Shown: positions 48,022 to 56,816, counted from the stretch's first letter. The stretch is DNA of 64,000 nt from Palsa-459 sp963841965 (GCA_963841965.1 CAWJES010000001.1:1-64000), one strand, 5' to 3'. Program-made: numbers and translations. Notes: generated from the letters alone by a model not told the origin.

Positions 48022-49746
48022 ATGTCGAGCGTACCTGGCACGTCCGAGGCGCAGGCTGCATTTGCGCACACGCTGTTCGATGAGTTCGTTCGCGCAGGAC
48101 TGAATGACGTCGTGGCGTGTCCGGGCTCACGGTCGACGCCGCTCGTGCTGGCCGCGGCGGCGACGAACGGGATCCGCCTGCACGTGCGGCTCGACGAGCG
48201 GTCGGCTGGCTTCTTCGCCATCGGTGTCTCGCTGGGCACGGGTCGCCCGGTTGCGATCGTCGTGACCTCGGGAACAGCGGCCGCGGAGTTGCACGCAGCC
48301 GTCGTTGAGGCCGACCTGTCGCATGTCCCGCTCGTCGTGCTCACCGCCGACCGGCCACCCGAGCTTCGCGGCGTCGGGGCGCCGCAGGCGATCGACCAGG
48401 TGAAGCTGTATGGCTCGGCGGTCCGGCGGTACGAGGATCCCGGCGTCATCCGACCCGGGACCGATGCCATGTGGCGCCCTCTCGCAGCGCGGGTTGTCTC
48501 CGCCGCGCTCGGCGGCGAGGGCTCGAGGGGTCCCGTGCACGTCAACCTGCCGTTCACTGAGCCGCTCGGCGGCACCCCGTCCCCCCTTCCCGCCGGTCGC
48601 TCGAACGGCGCTCCCTGGCGAACGACCCATCGGCCGACCGGTGTGCGCCCCGTCCTCGCAGCGGAATTGGGCGGCCGTCGCGTGCTCGTGCTCGCCGGTC
48701 ACGGCGTCGGAGACCCCGCCTCGATCCTCGCGCTCGCCTCGACAATGGGCTGGCCCGTGCTCGCGGATCCGCCCTCTGGACTGCGCTCGGACCACCCGAA
48801 CGTCGTCGCGGCGGCCGATGCGCTGCTCCGGGACGCCAGCCTGCTCGACAGGCTCGCCCCAGAGGTCGTCGTTGCGCTGGGGGGCCTGCCTGCCTCCAAG
48901 GTCGTCAACGAGGCGGTCGTCCGGTGGGCTCCGCTCCTCATCGCCGTGGACGAGCAAGGCGCGCCGCCCGACCCCTGGGGGATCGTCTCGGACGTCGTGC
49001 GGTCCGCTCCCGCGTCGTGGGCAGTCGCGATCGCGGGAGAGCACCTCGAGGCTGCGCCGCCCGGCTTCCTGACGTCCTGGACGCGCGCCGAGGGGGCCGC
49101 GCAGCGCATCTTCGACGAGCACATGGGCTCGGGCGAGCTCAGCGAGCCATCAGTCGCGAGACTGTTGAGCCGGATGCTCGGCGATGACGTCTCCCTCCTG
49201 GTCGCGAGCTCGATGCCAGTCCGCGACCTCGAGTGGTACGGCGCGAAGGTCGAGGCTCCGCCCCGGACCTTCGCCAACCGCGGCGCGAACGGGATCGACG
49301 GCGTCGTGTCCACGACCCTCGGTATCGCATCGGGTGCACGCGCCGTGGGCCTCCTCGGCGACCTTGCCTTCCTCCACGATGCAGGAGCGCTCGCAGACGG
49401 GTTGGGGGAGCACGGGGGTACCTGCGTGCTCGTCGTCGTGGACAACGGCGGGGGAGGGATCTTCTCGTTCCTGCCGCAGCGCGCATCCCTGCCGGGCCCG
49501 GTCTTCGAGCGCCTGTTCGCCACGCCCCCGCGCGCGAAGGTCGAGTCAGTCGCCCTCGGCTACGGCGCCGCCGCAGGCACCGTCGAGAGCGCTGCCGAGC
49601 TGGACGCTGCCGTCCGAGCCGGCCTTGCGTCACCCGGCGTGACCGTTGTCGTCGCCAAGGTGCCCGACCGCGCCGCGAATGTCGAGGCGCACGCCGCACT
49701 CGGCGCTGCCGCGATTGCGGCGGCGCGCGCAGCAGTGGAGGGCTGA
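48022..49746 (+). CDS. menD: 2-succinyl-5-enolpyruvyl-6-hydroxy-3-cyclohexene-1-carboxylate synthase
   Basis: This TPP enzyme adds 2-ketoglutarate to isochorismate. FVRAGLNDVVACPGSRSTPL is the MenD-specific start, HVRLDERSAGFFAIGVSLGT includes the catalytic glutamate, and VVLTADRPPELRGVGAPQAI is diagnostic. TFANRGANGIDGVVSTTLGI, LLGDLAFLHDAGAL and VVVDNGGGGIFSFLPQ are the TPP/Mg2+ site. About 574 residues, intact. GGGAGG at about 48009-48014 lies seven bases before ATG 48022; TTG 48019 is in frame. That ribosome site lies inside the divergent menH gene. The gene for isochorismate synthase (menF) is not nearby. Confidence 0.94.
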   Translation: MSSVPGTSEAQAAFAHTLFDEFVRAGLNDVVACPGSRSTPLVLAAAATNGIRLHVRLDERSAGFFAIGVSLGTGRPVAIVVTSGTAAAELHAAVVEADLSHVPLVVLTADRPPELRGVGAPQAIDQVKLYGSAVRRYEDPGVIRPGTDAMWRPLAARVVSAALGGEGSRGPVHVNLPFTEPLGGTPSPLPAGRSNGAPWRTTHRPTGVRPVLAAELGGRRVLVLAGHGVGDPASILALASTMGWPVLADPPSGLRSDHPNVVAAADALLRDASLLDRLAPEVVVALGGLPASKVVNEAVVRWAPLLIAVDEQGAPPDPWGIVSDVVRSAPASWAVAIAGEHLEAAPPGFLTSWTRAEGAAQRIFDEHMGSGELSEPSVARLLSRMLGDDVSLLVASSMPVRDLEWYGAKVEAPPRTFANRGANGIDGVVSTTLGIASGARAVGLLGDLAFLHDAGALADGLGEHGGTCVLVVVDNGGGGIFSFLPQRASLPGPVFERLFATPPRAKVESVALGYGAAAGTVESAAELDAAVRAGLASPGVTVVVAKVPDRAANVEAHAALGAAAIAAARAAVEG

Positions 49747-49788
49747 CGACGTGCGGGGAGTCCGTCCGCGCGCGCGCGGGCTCCGGCC

Positions 49789-50565
49789 GTGCTGACGGCG
49801 ACCATCCAGTCGACGGTCCAGCAGGGATCGCCCCTGCTCGCCGTTCCGCTGGCACTGATCGCCGGGCTGCTCTCCTTCTTCTCACCGTGCGTCCTGCCGC
49901 TCGTGCCCGGGTACGTGGCCTTCCTCGGAGGGGCGGCGGGGGTCCAGACGGTGGCGCCGCCGAAGCGCCACCGTCTGAGCCGCGCCGTCGCGGGTGCGCT
50001 CGCGTTCATCCTGGGGTTCACCGTCGTCTACGTCTCCCTCGGCACCGCGTTCGGCGGCCTGGGCGAGTCGCTGCGATCCCACCAGCGAATCTTCAGCATC
50101 GTGTTCGGCGTTATCACGATCGTGCTCGGGCTCTTCTTCGCCGGCTGGCTGCCGGGCGCCTCGATCCTCAACCGGGAGGTTCGGATCCACTGGCTCCCGC
50201 GCGCGACGGTCTGGGGAGCCGCGCTCCTCGGCGTCCTGTTCAGCATCGGCTGGTCCCCGTGCACAGGACCGACCCTCGCCGCCATCCTCGGACTCGCCGA
50301 GGCCTCTCCCGGAGCGACCGCGTGGCGCGGGTCCCTCCTGGTCTTCGTCTACTGCATGGGGCTTGGCGTCCCGTTCCTCCTCGCCGCGATCGCGACAGAC
50401 AAGATGGCATCGGTCTCGAGGTTCGTGCGGCGGCACTCCGTGCTGCTGATGCGCATCGGAGGCGTGCTGCTCATTTCGATCGGAATCCTGGAGGTCACCG
50501 GGACATGGGCCACGTTCGTGCAGTGGATCCAGGACCACTTCTCGTCGTTCACCTCGCCGCTGTAG
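49789..50565 (+). CDS. ccdA: cytochrome c biogenesis protein CcdA
   Basis: This membrane protein carries electrons from cytoplasmic thioredoxin to the outside for haem attachment and other thiol reduction. LLSFFSPCVLPLVPGYVAFL and FSIGWSPCTGPTLAAILGLA hold the two redox cysteines in helices 1 and 4. Six to seven helices, 258 residues, normal. A GTG start at 49789 is used, 42 bases after menD. No ResB or CcsA gene is in the window. Its place between quinone synthesis and, further on, oxidase genes fits an aerobic respiratory role. Confidence 0.92.
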   Translation: MLTATIQSTVQQGSPLLAVPLALIAGLLSFFSPCVLPLVPGYVAFLGGAAGVQTVAPPKRHRLSRAVAGALAFILGFTVVYVSLGTAFGGLGESLRSHQRIFSIVFGVITIVLGLFFAGWLPGASILNREVRIHWLPRATVWGAALLGVLFSIGWSPCTGPTLAAILGLAEASPGATAWRGSLLVFVYCMGLGVPFLLAAIATDKMASVSRFVRRHSVLLMRIGGVLLISIGILEVTGTWATFVQWIQDHFSSFTSPL

Positions 50566-50617
50566 GAGCGGACCGCGACGGTGCGGGAGGCGCGAACCGC
50601 TCTGGCAGAATGAACGG

Positions 50618-51904
50618 ATGCCGACGCTCTCCGAGGACCTCAGGTTCCGTGGCGTCGTGCACCAGGTGACCGACGAGGCGATCCTCGAACGACTCGACGC
50701 CGGCGGCGTCTCGGCGTACATCGGGTTCGACCCGACCGCCCGCAGCCTCCACGTCGGCAGCCTCCTGCAGCTGATCACGCTGCGCCGGCTCCAGCTTGCG
50801 GGCAACCGGCCGATCGTGGTGGCGGGCGGTGGAACCGGGACGATCGGTGACCCTGGCGGCCGCACGGACGAGCGTCAACTGCTGAGCGAGGCGGAGCTGG
50901 CAACCAACATCGCCGGCGTGCGCGAGCAGCTGACCCAGTTCCTCGACTTCTCCGACGCTGCGGGACCATCCACGGCGCTGCTCGTCGACAATGCATCCTG
51001 GCTGCGGTCCATCCAGCTCATCGACTTCCTGCGCGAAGTCGGGAAGCACTTCACGGTCAACCAGATGATCGCGAAGGAGTCGGTGCGGTCGCGGCTCGAA
51101 CGGCCGGATGTCGGGATCTCGTTCACCGAGTTCAGCTACATGCTCCTCCAGGCGTACGACTTCCTCCGCCTCCACGTGGACCACGGCTGCGATCTCCAGC
51201 TCGGCGGGTCGGACCAGTGGGGCAACATCACGCTCGGCGTCGAGCTGATCAAGAAGGTGACCGGCGACCAGGCGTTCGGCCTCACGTCGCCCCTGCTGAC
51301 CAAGGCGGACGGCACCAAGCTCGGCAAGAGCACGCTGACCAACGAGCACGTGTGGCTCGACCGCCGGCTCACCTCTCCCTTCCGGCTCTACCAGTACTTC
51401 CTCAATGTCGAGGACGAGACCGTGGGAACGATGCTGCGCCTGCTCACCTTCCTGTCGCACGACGCGATCCTCGACCTCGAGCGCTCAGTCGATGCCGCTC
51501 CCGCCGCCCGCGCGGCGCAGCGCGCCCTCGCGTACGAGGTCGTCGCCTTCATCCATGGGACGGTGGATGCCGAGCAGGCCGTCAGGGCCTCCGAGGCGCT
51601 CTTCGACGAGACGATCGCGGACCTCGACGAGGACACGCTCGTTGCGGTGACTTCGGATGCGCCGTCGACCCGGGTCACTCGCGACGAGCTCGTCGGTGCG
51701 CAGATCTCGGAGCTCGTCGTGAGCACCGGCCTCGTGAAGTCCCAGAGCGAGGCGCGCCGGGCGATCGAGCAGGGCGGGATCTACGTGAACAACAAGCGGG
51801 TCGACGAGCTCGGATCGACGATCAGCCCCGCCGACCTGCTCCACGGGCGGATCGTCCTGCTCCGGCGCGGGAAGAAGCACCCCCACGTCGTCATCGCTCG
51901 ATGA
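50618..51904 (+). CDS. tyrS: tyrosyl-tRNA synthetase
   Basis: This class I enzyme charges tRNA-Tyr. YIGFDPTARSLHVGSLLQLI includes HVGS (HIGH equivalent), LLQAYDFLRLH and LQLGGSDQWGNITLG form the tyrosine site, and KADGTKLGKST is the KMSKS equivalent (KLGKS). The C-terminal S4 RNA-binding domain (SQSEARRAIEQGGIYVNNKR) is complete. 428 residues, intact, with no sign of a second copy. The stop overlaps the next ATG at 51901, so a small lipoprotein gene is translationally coupled. Confidence 0.95.
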   Translation: MPTLSEDLRFRGVVHQVTDEAILERLDAGGVSAYIGFDPTARSLHVGSLLQLITLRRLQLAGNRPIVVAGGGTGTIGDPGGRTDERQLLSEAELATNIAGVREQLTQFLDFSDAAGPSTALLVDNASWLRSIQLIDFLREVGKHFTVNQMIAKESVRSRLERPDVGISFTEFSYMLLQAYDFLRLHVDHGCDLQLGGSDQWGNITLGVELIKKVTGDQAFGLTSPLLTKADGTKLGKSTLTNEHVWLDRRLTSPFRLYQYFLNVEDETVGTMLRLLTFLSHDAILDLERSVDAAPAARAAQRALAYEVVAFIHGTVDAEQAVRASEALFDETIADLDEDTLVAVTSDAPSTRVTRDELVGAQISELVVSTGLVKSQSEARRAIEQGGIYVNNKRVDELGSTISPADLLHGRIVLLRRGKKHPHVVIAR

Positions 51905-52377
51905 GCATCCGGGGGGTGCTCTGCGTGGCGCTCGCGGGTCTCCTCCTCGCGGCGTGCGGCACCACCATCTCACCGGCCACCGCGATGCGGCGATGGGCGG
52001 CCAACTCGGACACGGCCTTCGCGGCGGCGGCCACGACCCTCCTGTCGGACAGCCAGCACGTGCGCGCCGCCATCGACAACCACCAGCCACCCTCGACGAT
52101 CCGGACGGTGTGCGAGATACTCCTCGGCCACGCGCAGGCTGCGAACAACTTCCTCCCGACCCCGGACCCGCAGCTGACCGGCCAGCTCTCGAATGCCTAC
52201 GACCGCCTCGTGCAGGCTGCCGACCACTGCTACGACGGGGTCGGCGACCCGGCGCGCCTCGCATCGGCGGAGGCGGAGCAGCGCACCGCGATCGGGCTGC
52301 TCGTGGGCGCCGTGCTGCGCGAGGAGTTCGTGTCCGGTCGGTCCCTCGGCATCGCGGGTATCCCCGGGGCGTCATGA
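51901..52377 (+). CDS. small lipoprotein of unknown function
   Basis: MSIRGVLCVALAGLLLAACG is a signal with the lipobox LLAAC, so the mature protein is lipid-anchored outside the cell. About 138 mature residues follow, mostly helical, with two cysteines (RTVCEILL, ADHCYDGVG) that could form a disulfide. No family is recognised. ATG 51901 overlaps the tyrS stop and its own TGA overlaps the flavin-reductase ATG at 52374; this three-gene overlap suggests one operon, but no functional link is visible. Confidence 0.78.
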   Translation: MSIRGVLCVALAGLLLAACGTTISPATAMRRWAANSDTAFAAAATTLLSDSQHVRAAIDNHQPPSTIRTVCEILLGHAQAANNFLPTPDPQLTGQLSNAYDRLVQAADHCYDGVGDPARLASAEAEQRTAIGLLVGAVLREEFVSGRSLGIAGIPGAS

Positions 52378-52934
52378 CACCGCTCGCATTCGACGAGTCG
52401 GACCTGGAGGTCCGCCGGCGTCGGCTCCTCTGGTCGATGCCGACCGGCATCTACCTGCTCGGCTCCACGGGCGGAGAGCAGGGCCCCTACAACCTGATGA
52501 CCCACAGCCTCGCGGTGCAGGCGGCCACGGAGCCCTGCGTCATCGCCCTCGGTGTCGAGCGCTCGGCGCGCACGCACGAGCTCCTCCTGCTCACTTCGCG
52601 CTGCGCGCTGATGGTGCTGCGCCGTGACCAGCGCGCGATCGTGCGCAGGTTCGTGAAGCCGGTGGAGGATGTCGACGTCGACGAGCTCGGCAGGCTCCGG
52701 GCACTCGGTGGCGAACCGGCCTCGCTGACGCCGTCAGGCTGCCCGTTCCTCACGGATGCCGCCGGGTGCCTCGACCTGCGGGTCATCGAGCGGATCGAGT
52801 TCACGAGCCACACGCTCTTCTGCTGCGAAGTCGAAGCGGTCGCGACCACCGACGCCGTGCTCGAAGGGTCCGCGTCGGCACGGTCGTTCGAGGTCCTCCG
52901 CATGGAGGACACGAAGATGAACTACGGGGGCTAG
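52374..52934 (+). CDS. flavin reductase-like FMN-binding protein
   Basis: 186 residues with a split-barrel flavin-binding plan: LLWSMPTGIYLLGSTGGEQG, LMTHSLAVQAATEPCVIALG, RTHELLLLTSRCALMVLRRD and CPFLTDAAGCLDLRVIERIE near the end, a pattern seen in flavin-reductase domains. These proteins supply reduced FMN or transfer electrons to partner oxidases; the partner here is unknown. ATG 52374 overlaps the upstream lipoprotein stop. Its 3' end overlaps the end of the next, oppositely directed gene by four bases. Confidence 0.82.
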   Translation: MTPLAFDESDLEVRRRRLLWSMPTGIYLLGSTGGEQGPYNLMTHSLAVQAATEPCVIALGVERSARTHELLLLTSRCALMVLRRDQRAIVRRFVKPVEDVDVDELGRLRALGGEPASLTPSGCPFLTDAAGCLDLRVIERIEFTSHTLFCCEVEAVATTDAVLEGSASARSFEVLRMEDTKMNYGG

Positions 52935-53164
52935 GCGTCCTGCGCCGGGCGCGGGCGAAGGTCGACGCGCAGCGTGAGGATGCCGTCTTCGAGCGTTGCC
53001 GCCGCGTCGGCGATCATGGCGAAGTCCTGGAAGTCGAGGGCCGCCTGCCGGGCGAAGCGCTGCCGCTCGGGGCCCTCGATGGGGGGCAGGCCGCGGCTCT
53101 TGACCGCCTCGGCACGCTCCGCGAACCGCCGGACCATCTCTTGGGGATCGAAGGCTTCGGGCAC
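52931..53164 (-). CDS. small conserved-looking protein of unknown function
   Basis: 77 codons from a GTG at 53164. The sequence is charged and helical (FDPQEMVRRFAERAEAVKSR), then PPIEGPERQRFARQAALDFQ, DFAMIADAAATLEDGILTLR and a basic end. The composition is that of a real gene, and the frame opens exactly where this sequence begins to look sensible. No domain is recognised. A perfect 13-base inverted repeat lies 14 bases before the start codon, so the gene may be under operator or attenuator control. Confidence 0.6.
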   Translation of the reverse strand: MPEAFDPQEMVRRFAERAEAVKSRGLPPIEGPERQRFARQAALDFQDFAMIADAAATLEDGILTLRVDLRPRPAQDA

Positions 53165-53177
53165 TGCCGGAGTGTAC

Positions 53178-53207
53178 GCAGACCTCGCACAGCGGTGCGA
53201 GGTCTGC
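53178..53207. promoter_or_regulatory. perfect 13-bp inverted repeat upstream of small gene
   Basis: GCAGACCTCGCAC and GTGCGAGGTCTGC pair completely around AGCG. It is 14 bases ahead of the GTG at 53164 on the - strand and is followed on the + side by a small TCCGA/TCGGA hairpin. It could be an operator, an RNA hairpin that hides the ribosome site, or a terminator for transcription on the + strand; there is no T run. Confidence 0.5.
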
Positions 53208-53446
53208 TCCGATCCGCTCGGATTGCCCAAGATGGATGGGGAGCGCCTTGGCGTGCCCACCGCCACGGCTCCAGCCGCACGGGGTGAGGCTGGAGAAAGA
53301 AGGGTCGAACGAGGCCGAAAGGAGGCGTGCGCGGACGCAAGCGGCGCGTGAATGGACGGTAAACTGGTCGCCAACACGTCGGGGGTTTCGTAGCCCAGGA
53401 GCCGGTCCAGCCGCTTTCGCGGAGGGTCGGGCAGCAAGGAGTTGCC

Positions 53447-53653
53447 GTGAAGAAGGGTCGCCACCGCAGGTTTGTGGAAGCACGCGAGCTGAAGCGAACG
53501 ACAACGACCGTGGTCGAGCCGTGCCCCGAATGCGGCGCGGAGCCTGAGGACGTGCACGCCGAGTGGTGCCTGGCCGAGGAGGACCGCTACGAGGAGATCA
53601 TGGGCGGCGTCGTCGTCCGGGACCAGGACGACGGCGGCGCGGAAGGGGCCTGA
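53447..53653 (+). CDS. small zinc-finger-like protein
   Basis: 68 codons from GTG 53447, with AAGGAG seven bases upstream. A basic start (MKKGRHRRFVEARELKRTTT) precedes VEPCPECGAEPEDVHAEWCL, a C-x2-C...C arrangement, with H also present (C-P-E-C...H-x3-C), typical of a zinc knuckle. The end is acidic. The family is not recognised; short proteins of this sort can be DNA- or ribosome-associated. It is six bases from the convergent end of the next gene. The 240 bases upstream hold no other gene that I can support. Confidence 0.65.
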   Translation: MKKGRHRRFVEARELKRTTTTVVEPCPECGAEPEDVHAEWCLAEEDRYEEIMGGVVVRDQDDGGAEGA

Positions 53654-53659
53654 GCGGAG

Positions 53660-54402
53660 TCAACCCTTCCGGCGCACGACGGGGTGCGGAAGGAACGCCG
53701 AGTCACCGGACCTGGCCTGCCGATCGGCGAGATACGCAGTCAGGAGGCCGTAGACCTTGGCCCCCACCATCGCGACCAGCTCGTCGCGCATCGAGTCGAC
53801 GACGCGGGTCTCGGACCCGAATGCCTCGGGCGCCTCGGTGCACCACCAATGGAACTCCTCGCCGCCGGCGCCCCAGTTCCGCCGCTCCCACTGCGTGATC
53901 CTCGTCACGAGGTGCCCGTCGTCGAGGACCTCGTCGTCCCGGCGCAGCGGCAGCTGCCAGCAGACGTCGGGCTTCAGGTCGATGTAGCTCTCACCGCGAT
54001 CCATCGCGGCGACGTGCAGCGCGCAGCCCGGACCGCGCTCGAAGTCCGGCCGGTTGAGGAAGATGCATGCGTCCTTCACGAGCTTGGTGACGAGCTCGCC
54101 GTCCTTCGTCGTGCGCACGACGCCCGTCTTGCCCTTCGAAATGAACTGCCACTGGTCCGCTGAGAGCGTCTTCGCGGCCTTCTCGACGCGCCTCGCGTCC
54201 GCCTTGTCCGTGAAGTGGGCCCCGTAGCTGCAGCAGCCCTGGACCAGTCCTCGGCCGGACCGGTGAGCACCCCCTGGCAGCCGTGCCCGAAGATGCAGTT
54301 CCATCCGCTCTCGAGGAACGTGATGTCGAAGAGCCACGTCCGCTCCTCGCTCGGATCATCGAAACTGACCCATTCGTGCGTGTCGCGGGGGACCTTGGCC
54401 AT
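53660..54402 (-). CDS. uncharacterised cysteine-containing protein, one frameshift
   Basis: The protein starts MAKVPRDTHEWVSFDDPSEE, then SGWNCIFGHGCQGVLT; near 54240 the frame changes to LVQGCCSYGAHFTDKADARR. It continues intact (KDACIFLNRPDFERGPGCAL, DVCWQLPLRR, EEFHWWCTEAPEAFG) to 53660. Corrected length is about 245 residues. Eight or more cysteines, in GHGCQG, QGCCSYG, ACIFL, GCAL, VCWQ and WWCTE, suggest a bound metal or Fe-S centre, like the YkgJ type of cysteine-rich chelating domain. Function is unknown. It is divergent from the nfu-like gene, with about 50 bases between starts. Confidence 0.68.
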
Positions 54403-54458
54403 CGCGTGAAACCTAGTTTGTGGCACCCTGCGACCTGCGCACCCGTACAATGGGCGCC

Positions 54459-55094
54459 ATGACCACGACCTCCGTTGCCGTCTTGACTCTCACGCCCGAT
54501 GCCCGCGAGGTGGTGCTGTCCGCCCTCGCTGGCGAGCCCGACGCGGACAAGCTCGCGCTCGTTGTCGAGATCTCAGGCATCAACGGTCGCGGCTACGCGT
54601 ACGACCTCTACTTCCAGCCGACGGCCGAGCTGCCGGACGGCGCATCGGTCGAGTCCTCCGAGGGCATCACCGTCGGCGTGCCGGCGGCATCGGTGGATCG
54701 GCTGGTCGGTGCCCGCCTCGAGGTCGAGGAGGGCGGTCTCGTCCTCGTGAACCCCAACGCACCCTCTGCGGCCGAGATCAACCCCGGCGTCCCCGCGGAG
54801 CTGCTCGAGGCTGGCGTCGAGGGGCCGATCGCCCAGCGGGTGATCGCGGTGCTCGAGGCCCAGGTCAACCCCTCGATCGCCAGCCACGGTGGCCGGGCGG
54901 ACCTCGTGGCGATGGACGAGTCGGAGAAGGTCGTCTACCTCGCGCTCTCTGGCGGTTGCCAGGGGTGCGCGATGAGCAGGATGACCCTCTCGCAGGGGAT
55001 CGAGACGTCTCTGCGCGAGGCGATCCCCGAGATCACCGGCGTGGTCGACGTCACCGACCACGCGAGCGGCGACTCGCCGTACTACGCCCGCTAG
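54459..55094 (+). CDS. NfuA/NifU C-terminal-type Fe-S scaffold or carrier protein
   Basis: The N-terminal half (residues 1-105: MTTTSVAVLTLTPDAREVVL, LALVVEISGINGRGYAYDLY) has the A-type (IscA-like) fold without its cysteines. The C-terminal half is a NifU/Nfu domain: IASHGGRADLVAMDESEKVV, LALSGGCQGCAMSRMTLSQG, then EIPEI-type end. The CxxC in GGCQGCAMS bridges an iron-sulfur cluster between two subunits. This degenerate A-type plus Nfu pattern is that of NfuA, which passes clusters to target enzymes. ATG 54450 or 54459 starts it. It sits 22 bases before aroC. Confidence 0.87.
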   Translation: MTTTSVAVLTLTPDAREVVLSALAGEPDADKLALVVEISGINGRGYAYDLYFQPTAELPDGASVESSEGITVGVPAASVDRLVGARLEVEEGGLVLVNPNAPSAAEINPGVPAELLEAGVEGPIAQRVIAVLEAQVNPSIASHGGRADLVAMDESEKVVYLALSGGCQGCAMSRMTLSQGIETSLREAIPEITGVVDVTDHASGDSPYYAR

Positions 55095-55116
55095 GGCACG
55101 TGCCCCGGAGGCCCCC

Positions 55117-56313
55117 ATGCTCAGATACCTGACGGCGGGGGAGAGCCACGGGAAGGGTCTCGTCGTCATCGTCGAGGGGCTTCCCGCCGGGCTCCCCGTG
55201 ACCACGGACGAGGTGGCCGAGGATCTCTCGCGGCGCCGCCTCGGCTTCGGCCGCGGGCCGCGGATGCGCTTCGAGCGCGACGAGCTGACCCTGCTCGCCG
55301 GGGTGCGCCACGGGAGGACCCTCGGATCCCCTGTCGCGATCGAGATCGCGAACAGCGAGTGGGACCGCTGGCGCGAGGAGATGTCCCCTGATCCCGGCGC
55401 GACCGAGCGCCCCCTCACCGCGCCGCGACCGGGACATGCGGACCTCGCCGGCATGCAGAAGTACGGACTCGACGACGCGCGAGACGTCCTCGAACGCGCG
55501 AGCGCCCGCGAGACCGCCGCTCGAGTGGCCGCGGGCACCATGGCTCGAATCCTCCTGCAGGGCCTGGGCGTCCAGGTGCTCAGCCACACGGTGGCGCTCG
55601 GCGGGGTTGAGGTGCCCGAGGGCGCGAGGCCTGGTCCGGGCGATCGGGACCTCGTGGACGCCGATGAGGTCCGGTGCTTCGATGCAGGTGCCTCGGCCGC
55701 GATGGTCGCCGAGATCAAGGCGGCCGCGAAGGAGGGGGACTCCCTCGGCGGCGTGGCCGAGGTGCTCGCCTTCGACGTGCCCGTGGGACTCGGAAGCCAC
55801 GTCCACTGGGACCGCAAGCTGGACGGCCTGCTCGCACAGGCACTGATGAGCATCCAGGCAGTCAAGGGCGTGGAGATCGGTGCTGCGGCGACGCAGGCCA
55901 GGGTGCGGGGCAGCGAGGCACATGACGCGATCGCCCTTGATGCCGAAGGCGCTGCCTCCGGTGCCGGATTCCGCCGGCTGACCACGCGGGCCGGCGGGCT
56001 CGAAGGAGGCATCTCGACGGGCTCCCTCCTCGTCGCGCGCGCCACGATGAAGCCGCTTTCGACGCTGAACCGACCGGTGCTCGAGACCGTCGACCTCGCG
56101 ACGGGATCGACGACCGTGTCCTTCAAGGAGCGGACCGACGTGACGGCGGTCCCCGCGATGGGCGTTGTCGCCGAGGCGATGGTCGCCCTGGTCCTCGCAT
56201 CCGAGGCCCTCCGCAAGTTCGGGGGTGACTCGCTCAGCGAGCTCCAGCGAAACTGCGCCAGCTTCCTCGCCGAGGCCCGAAAGCTGGCACCGGTCGCCGA
56301 CGAGGACGGATGA
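55117..56313 (+). CDS. aroC: chorismate synthase
   Basis: The last shikimate-pathway enzyme, which needs reduced FMN to make chorismate from EPSP. MLRYLTAGESHGKGLVVIVE is the first signature, RRRLGFGRGPRMRFERDEL and DLAGMQKYGLDDARDVLERA and ARETAARVAAGTMAR are next, and GGLEGGISTGSLLVARATMK carries FMN contacts. 398 residues, normal. Its stop overlaps the aroK ATG at 56310 by four bases. It leads the run aroC-aroK-aroB-aroQ-efp-nusB, an order common in actinobacteria. Chorismate also feeds the menaquinone genes elsewhere in this arm. Confidence 0.96.
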   Translation: MLRYLTAGESHGKGLVVIVEGLPAGLPVTTDEVAEDLSRRRLGFGRGPRMRFERDELTLLAGVRHGRTLGSPVAIEIANSEWDRWREEMSPDPGATERPLTAPRPGHADLAGMQKYGLDDARDVLERASARETAARVAAGTMARILLQGLGVQVLSHTVALGGVEVPEGARPGPGDRDLVDADEVRCFDAGASAAMVAEIKAAAKEGDSLGGVAEVLAFDVPVGLGSHVHWDRKLDGLLAQALMSIQAVKGVEIGAAATQARVRGSEAHDAIALDAEGAASGAGFRRLTTRAGGLEGGISTGSLLVARATMKPLSTLNRPVLETVDLATGSTTVSFKERTDVTAVPAMGVVAEAMVALVLASEALRKFGGDSLSELQRNCASFLAEARKLAPVADEDG

Positions 56314-56816
56314 CCGTCCGCGTCGTGCTGGTCGGGCTGCCCGGTGCGGGCAAGACCTCGGTCGGTGCGGCGCTGGCGCGCTCGCTCGGCGTTGGGTTCG
56401 TCGATCTCGATGACGAGGTGGCCCGCGTCGGGGGCCGGACGCCAGGCGAGATCCTCCGCATCGACGGGGAGGCCGCGTTCCGCGAGATCGAGGCATCGGT
56501 GCTCGTCAAACTGCTGGCAGGTGCCGAGGACACCGTGCTTGCAGCGGGCGGCGGTGTCGTGGAGACGCCCGCCGCGCGAGCGGCGCTCCGGGTACAGCCG
56601 CTTGTCGTCCGCCTCGTAGCCCCGGTCGACCTGCTTGCGGCCCGGGTCGCCGAGGGCGACCGGCCGCTCCTGGGGGCCGATCCGGCGACGCGGCTCGCGG
56701 AGCTGGCCGTGCGGCGCGACGGGTGGTATGCGGAAGTGGCCGATGTCGAGATTGACTCCTCCCGCCCGATCGACGACGTCGTCTCGGAGCTCGCTGCGCT
56801 GGTGGTGCTCGCGTGA
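56310..56816 (+). CDS. aroK: shikimate kinase
   Basis: Phosphorylates shikimate with ATP. VVLVGLPGAGKTSVGAALAR is the Walker A motif, FVDLDDEVARVGGRTPGEIL has the Mg2+/shikimate-binding aspartates, and VLAAGGGVVETPAARAAL is the shikimate-binding GGG. ARVAEGDRPLLGADP is the lid with its arginine. 168 residues, intact. ATG overlaps the aroC stop and the end overlaps the aroB GTG at 56813, so the three are translated as a chain. Confidence 0.95.
   Translation: MTVRVVLVGLPGAGKTSVGAALARSLGVGFVDLDDEVARVGGRTPGEILRIDGEAAFREIEASVLVKLLAGAEDTVLAAGGGVVETPAARAALRVQPLVVRLVAPVDLLAARVAEGDRPLLGADPATRLAELAVRRDGWYAEVADVEIDSSRPIDDVVSELAALVVLA

Noticed and set aside
53208..53446. A structured RNA or riboswitch before the small zinc-finger gene
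   Set aside because: Several short pairings exist, but no RNase P, SRP, tmRNA or riboswitch core that I recognise is present.
54573..56496. Two long open frames on the - strand
   Set aside because: Antisense to nfu, aroC and aroK, all with clear catalytic motifs.
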